Shown: piece by piece, positions 43,922 to 52,754 of the stretch
How the letters are laid out: each line of letters begins with the position of its first letter
Numbering within the stretch: position 1 is the first letter of the stretch
Source of the DNA: Chryseobacterium gleum
GTDB lineage: Bacteria > Bacteroidota > Bacteroidia > Flavobacteriales > Schleiferiaceae
Direction of reading: 5' to 3'
Assembly: GCA_945883565.1 (NCBI GenBank)
Contig: CAMCXO010000004.1
Span: 92,712 to 156,711 of the forward strand
DNA: 64,000 nucleotides
Translations under genes and position numbers: made by a program
Notes under the pieces: generated by a model
Database searches by the model: none
What the model was told of the DNA's origin: nothing
The model's input: the letters and a program-made list of their open reading frames with translations, nothing else

Positions 43922-44542
43922 TTAGCCTTCATTTTTCCTTTTCAAGTTGTACAAATATGAATAGGCGTCGGGGCCTAGTTGACAAAGTAAGTCAAGGGTA
44001 CTAAGGCCTTCTATAAATCCTATTTTATGTTCAAATACTTGATTGTAAGTTGGAAAACAGAAAAGTTCGGGCTTTTTAGGATGAATAGAATACCGGAAAT
44101 CCCCTTCCGCTTCTGTACTTTCAGGTTTAAATACTTTACTTTGATGTATTTCAAGTTTAATATTCAACCACTTACATAACCATTGAATGGTATTAAAATT
44201 CCAAGACCACAAATATTCAGGTTTAAAATGCTTATACATATTTAACAATTCAGAATGTAATTCTTCAAAATACGGACTGTTAAAATAAGCTGACTCTAAA
44301 GCCCTAAGGTGAATTTGCTGCCAATTTTCTTTATACGATATCCGAATTTCGCCAATTGGCACTTTTCCATTGTGTTCTACCGGAATGCTTAGGGCCTGTA
44401 AACCTCCGGCATTGGTTAAATGGCAACGGTTTCTGTACGACTGTTTTAAAAAGTTTTCGCAAAATTCAAGCTCCACCTGACTTTTTAACGCCAGCGCAAA
44501 CCAGCTAATAGGAGGAAAATAGGCCGTACTGAGCTTTACCAA
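43922..44542 (-). CDS. WbqC-like family protein
   Basis: A 206-residue protein with the WbqC start LSTAYFPPISWFALAL, KQSYRNRCHLTNAGGLQALSIPV, and the NWQQIHLRALESAYFNSPYFE block. The family is linked to surface polysaccharide loci in Gram-negative bacteria but has no clear biochemical role. It ends the lepB unit, two bases downstream, as in the order parA-parB-DUF5683-dapB-lepB-wbqC common in the phylum. Confidence 0.9.
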   Translation of the reverse strand: MVKLSTAYFPPISWFALALKSQVELEFCENFLKQSYRNRCHLTNAGGLQALSIPVEHNGKVPIGEIRISYKENWQQIHLRALESAYFNSPYFEELHSELLNMYKHFKPEYLWSWNFNTIQWLCKWLNIKLEIHQSKVFKPESTEAEGDFRYSIHPKKPELFCFPTYNQVFEHKIGFIEGLSTLDLLCQLGPDAYSYLYNLKRKNEG

Positions 44543-44544
44543 AT

Positions 44545-46176
44545 TCAGATATTAAGGGCTTCGGCTTTCTTTTTACGACGGCGATTCCATAAACTGTATA
44601 AAAGCGTTATGCCTACAATAGGCCAAAAATAACTTATTCGTTTGCCTTCACCATGAACCGTAGTAAACACCCTTTCGGTTCGAATTTTATTAAAACCATA
44701 GGCATACTTATCGAAGCTCATCCAAATAAATACCGGTTTGCCTACAATATGGTCTTCCGGAACAAAACCCCAGTATCGCGAATCGGAAGAGTTGTGGCGG
44801 TTATCGCCCATCATCCAGTAATAGTCCATACCGAAAGTATATGTTGTAGCGGGTTTGCCATCTATTAAAAATCCATTGTCTTCGGTTCGCTCCAGGGTGT
44901 GTCCCTCGTAAATTTCTATGCAACGCCCATACATTCGTAAGCTTTTATCGTTTAAATTAATGGTTTTGCCTTTTGCCGGAATGTAAAGAGGACCATAATT
45001 GTCGCGCGACCAATTGAAGTCCAATTCATCTGAATGAAAAGAATTCATAAAAAACTCCCTACCACCTGGTACTATTTCTGCGTAATAGCGCTTTAACAAT
45101 TCAGGTGTTTCTGCCGGCAAATCGCTAAAGTTTTGAGGACTGTTTAATGGAATAACTTTAATCACATTGGGTAACTTTTTAAATGCCTCAATATGGTTGT
45201 TTGATATGCTTCCGATATATTCTGTTTGGCTGTATTGCAGAAAATCGCCATAATCGTTGTTTGCTTTTTGCTGCTTTTCATCCAAATAATTAATATCAAA
45301 ATTCTCCTTAAGCTTTTTTCGATTAAAGCCTAAACCATTGGTTTGAATGTAATAACTGGTTTGAGGATTGGCTCTATCGGAGAATACCCAACGCTCTTGA
45401 CCTATGAAAACCTCATTGTTTTTGATAAGAAGCGTATCGCCCGGTAAGCCTATACAGCGTTTCACGTAGTTGGCTCTCTTATCTACTGGTAAATTCGACT
45501 CCATCGGATAATTAAACACCACACTTTCACCTCGCTTTACAGAATGGATTTTGGGCAAACGGCTGTATGGAAACTTAACCCATTCTATAAATGAAGGCCA
45601 ACCGGCCAAAGGAACATTGGCATGTAAAAGCGGCAACGTTAAAGGGGTAATGGGCATGCGGCTGCCGTAATGTAATTTGCTCACAAACAAAAAATCACCC
45701 ACCATTAGGCTCTTTTCCATAGAACTGGTGGGGATGGTATAGGCTTCAAAGCTAAAAGTCCTGATAACGGTTGCTGCAACAATAGCGAATAAAGCAGATG
45801 GAACAAATTCGCCCAACTGTTTTCTCATGGTTTGCGGATCAACTCCGCTGTACTCCAGCTTTTCTTTCCAGGGCAATATGGCGAAATACAAGCCAAGAGT
45901 GCCAACCGAAATGCCTAAATCCATCCATTTCCGCTTTCCAAAAGCATGAAGCAGTTCATAGGCGGAAACCACCCACATAACATGATTTACAATTGGAATA
46001 AAATAAAATACCGTGTGCCAAGCTGGACGTTTGGTTAATTGCATCACCAACACGGTTTTGTAAACCGGAATAAAAGCCAGCCAAAGCGATTTATTGGCCG
46101 ATTGAAAATATTTAAATAAGTAAACCGAAGATGCTAATTCGATGAGCAATAAATACTGCAAAAGGTTTAGACTCAT
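44545..46176 (-). CDS. lepB: Signal peptidase I, long Bacteroidota form
   Basis: Cleaves signal peptides at the inner membrane. The 543-residue protein has extra N-terminal membrane helices, then a helix before the catalytic S152 in TIPTSSMEKSL and K239 in YVKRCIGLPGD. An inserted region of about 180 residues separates this from the last box MMGDNRHNSSDSRYWGFVP. A further membrane helix lies at the C-terminus (YFWPIVGITLLYSLW). It is twice the usual size, as seen in this phylum. It starts two bases after dapB. Confidence 0.94.
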   Translation of the reverse strand: MSLNLLQYLLLIELASSVYLFKYFQSANKSLWLAFIPVYKTVLVMQLTKRPAWHTVFYFIPIVNHVMWVVSAYELLHAFGKRKWMDLGISVGTLGLYFAILPWKEKLEYSGVDPQTMRKQLGEFVPSALFAIVAATVIRTFSFEAYTIPTSSMEKSLMVGDFLFVSKLHYGSRMPITPLTLPLLHANVPLAGWPSFIEWVKFPYSRLPKIHSVKRGESVVFNYPMESNLPVDKRANYVKRCIGLPGDTLLIKNNEVFIGQERWVFSDRANPQTSYYIQTNGLGFNRKKLKENFDINYLDEKQQKANNDYGDFLQYSQTEYIGSISNNHIEAFKKLPNVIKVIPLNSPQNFSDLPAETPELLKRYYAEIVPGGREFFMNSFHSDELDFNWSRDNYGPLYIPAKGKTINLNDKSLRMYGRCIEIYEGHTLERTEDNGFLIDGKPATTYTFGMDYYWMMGDNRHNSSDSRYWGFVPEDHIVGKPVFIWMSFDKYAYGFNKIRTERVFTTVHGEGKRISYFWPIVGITLLYSLWNRRRKKKAEALNI

Positions 46177-46178
46177 GG

Positions 46179-46886
46179 TTATTTTTTAAGGTTTAACAGA
46201 TCTTCCATGGCATAGATGCCGGTTTTATTCACCAACCACTCGGCGGCCATCAAGGCACCTAAGGCAAATCCGCGGCGCGAATGGGCCTTGTGGGTTATTT
46301 CTATTTCGTCGAATGGCCCTTTGTATCGCACAATATGGGTGCCAGTAATTTCACCAGAACGCAGTACTTCAACCCCTATTTCGTTGGCCTCAGGCTTGTT
46401 TAGCGACCAGTTAGAATACCCATTTAAAGCTCTAAGCAATTGATTCAAGAGGGCAACAGCTGTTCCGCTGGGTTTGTCGAGTTTTTGAATATGATGCGCC
46501 TCAAATACGCCAGGAACATATTCGGGGTATTGGCACATCCAATGGGCCAAAGTTTGGTTGAGGGCAAAAAAGAGGTTTACCCCTATCGAAAAATTGGGTG
46601 CGTAGAGCAAACTGCCTTCATTTTTATTGCAAAGTTCAACAGCTTCAGACCAATTTTCAAGCCAACCAGTGGTTCCGCACACCACGGGTACCCCATGCTC
46701 GAAGCAACGTTTCAGGTTTTCGAAAGCACTTTCAGGACGGCTAAATTCGATGGCCACTTCAGGTTTAGGATTGGTAAAAAGAGTCCATTGACTATTGGCT
46801 TTCATTACAATTTCATGCCCTTTGGCCAAGGCTTCTACCTCTATGGCTTTTCCCATTTTCCCATATCCAAGCAGCGCTATTTTCAT
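46179..46886 (-). CDS. dapB: 4-hydroxy-tetrahydrodipicolinate reductase
   Basis: Reduces HTPA with NAD(P)H in lysine and diaminopimelate synthesis. The 235-residue protein has the Rossmann motif LLGYGKMG (5-12), VCGTTGW, and the catalytic EAHHIQKLDKPSGTA. Its ATG overlaps the DUF5683 stop (ATGA). Confidence 0.96.
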   Translation of the reverse strand: MKIALLGYGKMGKAIEVEALAKGHEIVMKANSQWTLFTNPKPEVAIEFSRPESAFENLKRCFEHGVPVVCGTTGWLENWSEAVELCNKNEGSLLYAPNFSIGVNLFFALNQTLAHWMCQYPEYVPGVFEAHHIQKLDKPSGTAVALLNQLLRALNGYSNWSLNKPEANEIGVEVLRSGEITGTHIVRYKGPFDEIEITHKAHSRRGFALGALMAAEWLVNKTGIYAMEDLLNLKK

Positions 46887-47455
46887 TTTAATGCCAAACT
46901 AAGTTTTAGTCCACTACCGGTTTGTGCGGCGCCCGGAACCTGCCACCATGTGGGTTGAATTTGAAGACTTAAATCGTCGCTAACGTCAAAATAAAACAAA
47001 TGCGCGTCTACATAGGCATCCAGTATATTAAGGGCATATACCCCAACCGTGAGAATTATAGAAAGATCGCGCCAACGCCTGTAGGTGTTTTCGAGAAGAA
47101 TTAATTGGTTATTGTTGTACAGACCTTCAAATTCGTCTATGGTTTCTGAATTGCCATCTACCCTTAAATCAAGAGCATTTTGATAACGTTTAAACTCGCC
47201 ATGGTTAAAAACTGCAAAACCAATGGTAGTGCCCATTGTGGCCCAAACTACCGGGGCTTTCCAGTACTTTTTGTTGTACAGTTGTCCCCATCCCGGAATC
47301 ATTGTTGACCTCCATGTTGCCCTGGCTATACTGTGTTCATTGATTTTAAGAGAATCTTCGCGGCTAATTTTTTCTATTTCAGCCGCATAAGGCTGAGCCC
47401 ATGCTCTAAGTGAAAAAGCCAGACCAATCAGAAAAAAAGCCGTTGATTTTTGCAT
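46883..47455 (-). CDS. DUF5683 domain-containing protein
   Basis: A 190-residue protein with a signal peptide (cleaved near AWA-Q) and the DUF5683 region: ATWRSTMIPGWGQLYNKKYWKAPVVWA, then hydrophobic segments and NILDAYVDAHLFYFDVSDDL. It looks like a small membrane or outer-membrane protein. The function is unknown. It sits between parB (one base gap) and dapB (four-base overlap), a fixed position in many Bacteroidota. Confidence 0.88.
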   Translation of the reverse strand: MQKSTAFFLIGLAFSLRAWAQPYAAEIEKISREDSLKINEHSIARATWRSTMIPGWGQLYNKKYWKAPVVWATMGTTIGFAVFNHGEFKRYQNALDLRVDGNSETIDEFEGLYNNNQLILLENTYRRWRDLSIILTVGVYALNILDAYVDAHLFYFDVSDDLSLQIQPTWWQVPGAAQTGSGLKLSLALK

Positions 47456-48343
47456 TTACGGTTTAAATACAGATATAATGCGCTCTAGTTCGTCGTTATT
47501 GTGGTAACGAATAACAATTTCACCTTCACCTGAGGCTTTTTCTTTTAATTCTACTTTGGTATTGAGCAAATGGCTTAATTCGGTATTTAGGGCTTTCAAA
47601 TGAGGCGATTGGGCTTTTGAAACCACTGCTTGTACAGAATCGGGCTTTTGAAGATTTTGAACTTTAGCTTCTACTTGTCTAACGCTAAGGCCTTTCGAAA
47701 CTATTTCTTTATAAATATCCAGCTGCCATTCTTCTTTTTCAAGATTCACCAAGGCCCTGGCATGCCCCATGCTTAGCATGCGGTCTCGAATTCCCGCCTG
47801 AATAATAGGAGGCAACTTGAGTAAGCGCAGATAATTGGTAACAGTTGACCGCTTTTTTCCAACACGCTTGCTCATTTCATCTTGTGTTATTTGGCATTCA
47901 TCAAGCAGACGCTGGTAACTTAGAGCTACCTCAATGGCATCGAGTTGCTCGCGCTGAATGTTTTCAACCAAGGCCATTTCGAGCATACCCTGATCATTGG
48001 CCAAACGAATGTAAGCCGGGATGCGATCGAGACCAGCCAATTTAGCCGCCCGTAAACGCCTTTCGCCTGAAATAAGTTCGTACTTTTTGTTTTTGGCCCG
48101 TCTAACTGTAATGGGCTGTATAACGCCCAATTCCAAAATAGAAGCTGCCAATTCGTTGAGGGCTTCCTGATCGAAAAAAGTACGAGGTTGCCAGCGGTTT
48201 GCTTCTACATCTTCTACCGGAATTTCGGCTATTGAGCCCACCAACTCTTCGGCCCCGCTGTCATCAGCGCTTTCAATTTCTACTCTTGGGTCTTTGAGCA
48301 AAGCCGATAGACCTTTACCAAGCGCCTTGCGTTTTTCTGCCAT
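47456..48343 (-). CDS. parB: Chromosome-partitioning protein ParB
   Basis: A DNA-binding CTPase that loads at parS sites. The 295-residue protein shows the LGKGLSALL start, EVEANRWQPRTFFD, GERRLRAAKLAGL, ENIQREQLDAIE and the HTH part VGKKRSTVTNYLRLLKLP. The ATG at 48343 shares one base with the parA stop (TGATG); a GTG one codon upstream is less likely. A parS site was not found by eye. Confidence 0.95.
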   Translation of the reverse strand: MAEKRKALGKGLSALLKDPRVEIESADDSGAEELVGSIAEIPVEDVEANRWQPRTFFDQEALNELAASILELGVIQPITVRRAKNKKYELISGERRLRAAKLAGLDRIPAYIRLANDQGMLEMALVENIQREQLDAIEVALSYQRLLDECQITQDEMSKRVGKKRSTVTNYLRLLKLPPIIQAGIRDRMLSMGHARALVNLEKEEWQLDIYKEIVSKGLSVRQVEAKVQNLQKPDSVQAVVSKAQSPHLKALNTELSHLLNTKVELKEKASGEGEIVIRYHNNDELERIISVFKP

Positions 48344-49134
48344 CACTTCTTGCTGGTTTCTTTCAAATTCTTCTCATTGTTACGCAAGAATTCTTGTGCC
48401 AAATTAAGATAATTCACGGCACCCGTGCTTGCAGCATCGTAGGTAATGATGTTTACCCCGTAGCTAGGGGCTTCGCTCAGTCTCACATTACGTTGTATAA
48501 CCGTTTGAAACACCAATTGCTGAAAATGGGTTTTTACCTCGTCTACCACTTGATTTGAAAGCCTTAAACGGCTGTCGTACATAGTAAGCAAAAGGCCTTC
48601 TATTTCTAAATCGCTGTTGTGAATTTGCTGAACACTTTTAACTGTATTAAGCAATTTGCCTAAGCCTTCCAACGCAAAATATTCGCATTGAATTGGAATT
48701 AGAACCGAATTGGCTGCTGTTAAAGCGTTAAGGGTAATAAGTCCCAAAGAAGGGGCACAATCAATAATGATATAATCGTATGCTCCATCCAATGGTTTAA
48801 GAGCCGTTTTGAGCATGTATTCACGCTTTTTTCGGTCTACCAATTCTATTTCGGCCGCCACCAAATCTATTGAAGACGGCATGATGTCTACGTTAGGGGC
48901 CTGCGATTTTAAAATGGCTTTAGAGGCTTCTACTTGATGTTCTAGAACTTCATAGGTACCCTGTTCTACATTTTCTACATCAATGCCCAAATTGCTGGTA
49001 GCATTGGCTTGGGGGTCGGCATCCACCACCAATACCTTGCGCTCTAAAACGCCAAGTGCAGCAGCCAAATTTACGGCTGTTGTGGTTTTTCCCACGCCAC
49101 CCTTTTGGTTGGCAATGGCGACTATTTTTGCCAT
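48343..49134 (-). CDS. parA: Chromosome-partitioning ATPase ParA (Soj)
   Basis: A 263-residue deviant Walker ATPase with [12 protein letters not shown] at 10-21, DADPQANAT, and [17 protein letters not shown]. It works with ParB in chromosome segregation. It starts the parA-parB-DUF5683-dapB-lepB-wbqC run. A hairpin terminator of the DUF3276 gene lies just upstream. Confidence 0.96.
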   Translation of the reverse strand: MAKIVAIANQKGGVGKTTTAVNLAAALGVLERKVLVVDADPQANATSNLGIDVENVEQGTYEVLEHQVEASKAILKSQAPNVDIMPSSIDLVAAEIELVDRKKREYMLKTALKPLDGAYDYIIIDCAPSLGLITLNALTAANSVLIPIQCEYFALEGLGKLLNTVKSVQQIHNSDLEIEGLLLTMYDSRLRLSNQVVDEVKTHFQQLVFQTVIQRNVRLSEAPSYGVNIITYDAASTGAVNYLNLAQEFLRNNEKNLKETSKK

Positions 49135-49170
49135 AATAAGTATTTAACTATTTCTTTTTGAACAAAGTAA

Positions 49171-49200
49171 AGCCCCCGATAACCCAGAGTTTCGGGGGCT
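49171..49200 (-). terminator. Intrinsic terminator of the DUF3276 gene
   Basis: AGCCCCCGA (49171-49179) pairs with TCGGGGGCT (49192-49200), with a 12-base loop, in the 132-base gap between parA and the DUF3276 stop. On the minus strand it is followed by TTTACTTTGTT, a moderate U-tract. Confidence 0.7.
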
Positions 49201-49266
49201 TAAAGGTAGCTTTTATTAAGGGGTAAACAGGCAATATGGGCCCTTATTTTAAAAAGTTAGCAGGTG

Positions 49267-49677
49267 TTACAAATCGTCGAAGCTCACATTTGTAAATCTG
49301 TCGCCCTCGTTGCTTTTGTTTTCTTTAGGCTCAAAATCTTCGTTGGTTTGAGGGTTATCTAAATCTTGGTTGTCATCGTAGCCTTCATAAGCTTCAGAGC
49401 CTGATGTTATATAATCTTCCCCCTTATTATCGGCTACAAATTGAATTACTTCCTGAAGTGTATCGAAAAACTCTATAAAATCTTCCTTGTAAAGGAAGAT
49501 TTTATGCTTCTTATAGAATGCACTTCCATCATCGTTGCTTTGTTTCCGACTTTCGGTAATGGTGATGTAATAATCGTCGGCTCTTGTGGCCCGCACATCG
49601 AAGAAATACGTGCGTTTTCCGGCCCTCATCACTTTACTAAACACTTCTTCTTTGTCCTTTCGCCCTTTGTCGTTCAT
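49267..49677 (-). CDS. DUF3276 (PUR-alpha-like) nucleic-acid-binding protein
   Basis: A 136-residue protein with the PUR-like core: EEVFSKVMRAGKRTYFFDVRAT, DYYITITESRK, and KHKIFLYKEDFIEFFDTLQEV. The family binds single-stranded DNA or RNA in Bacteroidota, by similarity to Pur-alpha. The last 50 residues are acidic and disordered (NQDLDNPQTNEDFEP). It has its own terminator. It is 36 bases after the ABC exporter gene on the same strand. Confidence 0.92.
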   Translation of the reverse strand: MNDKGRKDKEEVFSKVMRAGKRTYFFDVRATRADDYYITITESRKQSNDDGSAFYKKHKIFLYKEDFIEFFDTLQEVIQFVADNKGEDYITSGSEAYEGYDDNQDLDNPQTNEDFEPKENKSNEGDRFTNVSFDDL

Positions 49678-49713
49678 GGGTTTGAGTTTATTATCCCTCT
49701 CTAAATGTGTGAT

Positions 49714-51489
49714 TTATACCGTGTGTTCGTGCTGTTCGCGCAGTTGTTTTTCGTAGAGACTAAAATACTCTCCTTTTCTTTCTAACAAATCTTCATGCGA
49801 GCCTTCTTCTAAAAGTTCGCCATTTCCAAGTACTAAAATATGGTCGGCATGCTTCACAGTCGATACTCTATGACTGATTATCAGCGTAGTGCGGTTTTTA
49901 GTGAGTTGCTTTAAATTTTGAAGAATTCTTTCTTCCGTTTCGGTATCAACCGCCGAAAGGCAATCGTCGAAAATTAATATTTCAGGCTGGTGAATTAACG
50001 CTCTAGCTATAGATACCCTCTGTTTTTGTCCACCACTTAGCGTTATGCCGCGCTCCCCTACTTTGGTTTCAAATTTTTGAGGAAACTCTTCAATATTGGT
50101 GTAAACCTCAGCTTGTTTGGCTGCTGTTTCAATCTCATTTTGGTCGAATGTTTGTCTTGAGAAGCCTATGTTGTTGGCAATGGTATCAGAAAACAAAAAG
50201 GCTTCTTGTGGCACATAACCAGTCTTTTGCCTTAATACATTTAGATCAACATTTTTAATATTGACCCCTCCTATTTGCACCTCGCCTTCTGTAGTATCCA
50301 TTAATCTTAGCACCAAATTCGCCAAAGTGCTTTTGCCGCTGCCGGTTCGACCTACAATGGCAAGGGTTTGCCCCGAAGCTATTTCAAAGCTCAGGTTTTT
50401 AATGGCTGCTATTCCAGTATCGGGGTAGGTAAAGCTCACATTTCTGAAGGCAATGCTGTTGCCATAGTCTTTGACTGCGCCAGGTGAAGTCACTATTTCA
50501 GGAGGCGTTTTTAAGAATGCATTAATCCGTTCTTGCGAAGCTTCTGCTCTTTGCACAATACTAGTAACCCAACCAATAGAAGCCACAGGCCATGTAAGCA
50601 TGTTAACATACAAAATAAATTCGGCAATGTTACCGGCACTTATTTCCCCATGAATAGATTCGAGTCCACCTACATAAACTGTGATAAGTGTACTTAATCC
50701 AATGAGAAGCATCATCATGGGGAAGAACAAAGCATTTACTTTAAACAAGCCCTCTTGAACATTTTTATAGTGGTTGGCCAGATCGTTAAAGGACTGAGAG
50801 CTCCTTTTTTCTTGAGTATAGGCCTTTACCACCCTTATGCCCGAAAAAGCTTCCTGAACAAAAGTAGAAATATCGCTTAACGTACTTTGAACCCGCTCGC
50901 TTCGGTGGTTAATGGTTTGGCTTATTCGATAAATAGCATAAGACAACAAAGGCAAGGGCAACAATACATAAAATGTTAGCGTAGGATTTATATCTATCAT
51001 TATGGCAATTACGATAACCAAAGTGAAGAAAACGTTTACCGCATACATTACTGCCGGACCTATGTACATTCTGACACGGCTTACATCTTCACTAATTCGG
51101 TTCATTAAGTCGCCGGTACTGTTTCGTTTGTAGAAGCTAAGCGACAGCTTTTGGTAGTGTTCGTAGATTTCGTTTTTTAAGTCAAATTCAATATACCTCG
51201 ATATCACTATAATGGTTTGGCGCATAAAAAACATGAACACCCCTGAGAGCAAGGCCGAGACGATGATTCCCAATCCGTATAAAAGCAAACTTTGGCGCAA
51301 ATTGCCCATATCGTTTATTTCGCCTGCCCTGTATTGGGTTACTACCTGTTCTACAGAATCAAATGAGGTTCGAACCAATTGGGCCGGAAAAATTTTGAAA
51401 ATCACCGAGATAACAACAAACAAAAAACCCAATAAAAGACGCCATTTGTATCGAATGAAGTATTTATTTAAATGCCATAGTGCTTTCAT
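49714..51489 (-). CDS. ABC transporter, fused permease-ATPase half-exporter
   Basis: A 591-residue half transporter with an N-terminal six-helix exporter domain (about 15-315) and an ATPase domain with Walker A VGRTGSGKST, signature LSGGQKQRV and Walker B region ILIFDDCLSAVD. The catalytic glutamate after Walker B is Asp here (DD instead of DE), a change known in some heterodimeric exporters. The partner could be itself or another subunit elsewhere. The substrate is unknown; MsbA-like lipid export is possible. It is divergent from the leucine dehydrogenase gene. Confidence 0.92.
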   Translation of the reverse strand: MKALWHLNKYFIRYKWRLLLGFLFVVISVIFKIFPAQLVRTSFDSVEQVVTQYRAGEINDMGNLRQSLLLYGLGIIVSALLSGVFMFFMRQTIIVISRYIEFDLKNEIYEHYQKLSLSFYKRNSTGDLMNRISEDVSRVRMYIGPAVMYAVNVFFTLVIVIAIMIDINPTLTFYVLLPLPLLSYAIYRISQTINHRSERVQSTLSDISTFVQEAFSGIRVVKAYTQEKRSSQSFNDLANHYKNVQEGLFKVNALFFPMMMLLIGLSTLITVYVGGLESIHGEISAGNIAEFILYVNMLTWPVASIGWVTSIVQRAEASQERINAFLKTPPEIVTSPGAVKDYGNSIAFRNVSFTYPDTGIAAIKNLSFEIASGQTLAIVGRTGSGKSTLANLVLRLMDTTEGEVQIGGVNIKNVDLNVLRQKTGYVPQEAFLFSDTIANNIGFSRQTFDQNEIETAAKQAEVYTNIEEFPQKFETKVGERGITLSGGQKQRVSIARALIHQPEILIFDDCLSAVDTETEERILQNLKQLTKNRTTLIISHRVSTVKHADHILVLGNGELLEEGSHEDLLERKGEYFSLYEKQLREQHEHTV

Positions 51490-51508
51490 AATTCTTAGGT
51501 TTTCGGGT

Positions 51509-51538
51509 TTTGGCTAAGGCCTTTTTACGGTACCTTCG
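51509..51538 (+). promoter_or_regulatory. Candidate promoter of the leucine dehydrogenase gene
   Basis: TTTG at 51509-51512 is followed after 18 bases by TACCTTCG at 51531-51538, one mismatch from TAnnTTTG. The spacing fits the Bacteroidota consensus. The leader to the ATG at 51604 would be about 60 bases. Confidence 0.55.
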
Positions 51539-51603
51539 CCGCACCGCTCAACAGCTACAAAGGTAGTAATACCTAGGTTCACTGTTTAACCATCAATCAA
51601 CTA

Positions 51604-52707
51604 ATGAACGACCGTTCTTTGTTTGCGCAAACCATGGAGAATTCTGAAGCCGTTTTTGGCAATTTGTCATTTCAAAATCATGAACAAGTGGTGTTTTGCC
51701 ACGATCCGGAAACCAATTTAAAAGCCATAATCGGAATTCACAGCACGGTTCTGGGCCCAGCCTTGGGTGGAACGCGTATGTGGGCCTATACAGACGAATC
51801 GGCCGCCCTGCGGGATGTTTTGCGCCTTAGCCGTGGTATGACTTTTAAAGCGGCCATATCAGGTCTTAATTTAGGAGGAGGAAAAGCCGTTATTATTGGG
51901 GATGCCCGCCAACACAAAACGCCTAAAATGATGGAAGCCTTTGGTCGATTTGTAGATAGCCTATCCGGCCGCTACATTACAGCCGAAGATGTGGGCATTA
52001 ACACTTCCGATATGGTTTCGGTGCTCAAAAGTACCAAACATGTTACCGGTATTCCGGTAGAAATGGGTGGAAGTGGCGACCCTTCTCCAGTAACAGCCTA
52101 TGGCGTTTTTGTTGGCATGCAAGCTGCTGCGGCCTTTAAATGGGGGAACGACAGTTTACAAGGAAAAAGGGTTTTGGTACAAGGCGTAGGCCATGTGGGC
52201 GAAACCTTGGTAAAACACCTTAGTGATGCCGGTGCTGACGTTTTTATAAGCGATATTTACGCTGACCGCATCGCCCAAGTATCAGAAACTTATCGTGCTA
52301 ATGTGGTGGATGTAAACGCCGTTTACGATTTTGATATGGATATTTATGCCCCATGCGCTTTAGGTGCCACTTTAAATGATCAATCCATTGGCAGTTTAAA
52401 GGCCCAAATTGTAGCCGGTGCGGCCAACAACCAATTGGCGAACGAAGACAAACACGGGCAAATGCTTGTTGACAAAGGCATTTTGTATGCCCCCGATTTT
52501 TTAATAAACGCAGGCGGTTTGATTAATGTTTACTCTGAAATAGCCCATTACGACCGGGCCGAAGCCCTTCGCAAAACTGAAGGCATTCGCGAAACAGCCT
52601 TGCATATTTTCGAAACTGCTTCAAAAAACAAAATTACCCCCCATCAAGCTGCCCTTCAAGTAGCCGCTCAAAGGGTAGAAAATGCTCGCCTGGCCAAGAA
52701 GAATTAA
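51604..52707 (+). CDS. Leucine dehydrogenase (Glu/Leu/Phe/Val dehydrogenase family)
   Basis: A 367-residue NAD-dependent enzyme that deaminates branched-chain amino acids. Catalytic K82 (GMTFKAA) and K94 (GGGKAVI) are present, and the Rossmann part has VQGVGHVGETLVKHL. The size and sequence match leucine rather than glutamate dehydrogenase; the exact amino acid is inferred. It leads a run with nusB, DUF1573 and yajC, a grouping common in the phylum. Confidence 0.9.
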   Translation: MNDRSLFAQTMENSEAVFGNLSFQNHEQVVFCHDPETNLKAIIGIHSTVLGPALGGTRMWAYTDESAALRDVLRLSRGMTFKAAISGLNLGGGKAVIIGDARQHKTPKMMEAFGRFVDSLSGRYITAEDVGINTSDMVSVLKSTKHVTGIPVEMGGSGDPSPVTAYGVFVGMQAAAAFKWGNDSLQGKRVLVQGVGHVGETLVKHLSDAGADVFISDIYADRIAQVSETYRANVVDVNAVYDFDMDIYAPCALGATLNDQSIGSLKAQIVAGAANNQLANEDKHGQMLVDKGILYAPDFLINAGGLINVYSEIAHYDRAEALRKTEGIRETALHIFETASKNKITPHQAALQVAAQRVENARLAKKN

Positions 52708-52754
52708 TCCCCCCACTCTGCTTTACTTGTTTTTCAACGCCAACGACGCCTTAC

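Noticed and set aside
45448..45463. GTTTCACGTAGTTG in lepB as a parS site
   Set aside because: Only the left half matches the parS palindrome TGTTTCACGTGAAACA; the right arm is lost and the bases encode the conserved VKRCIG region of the peptidase.
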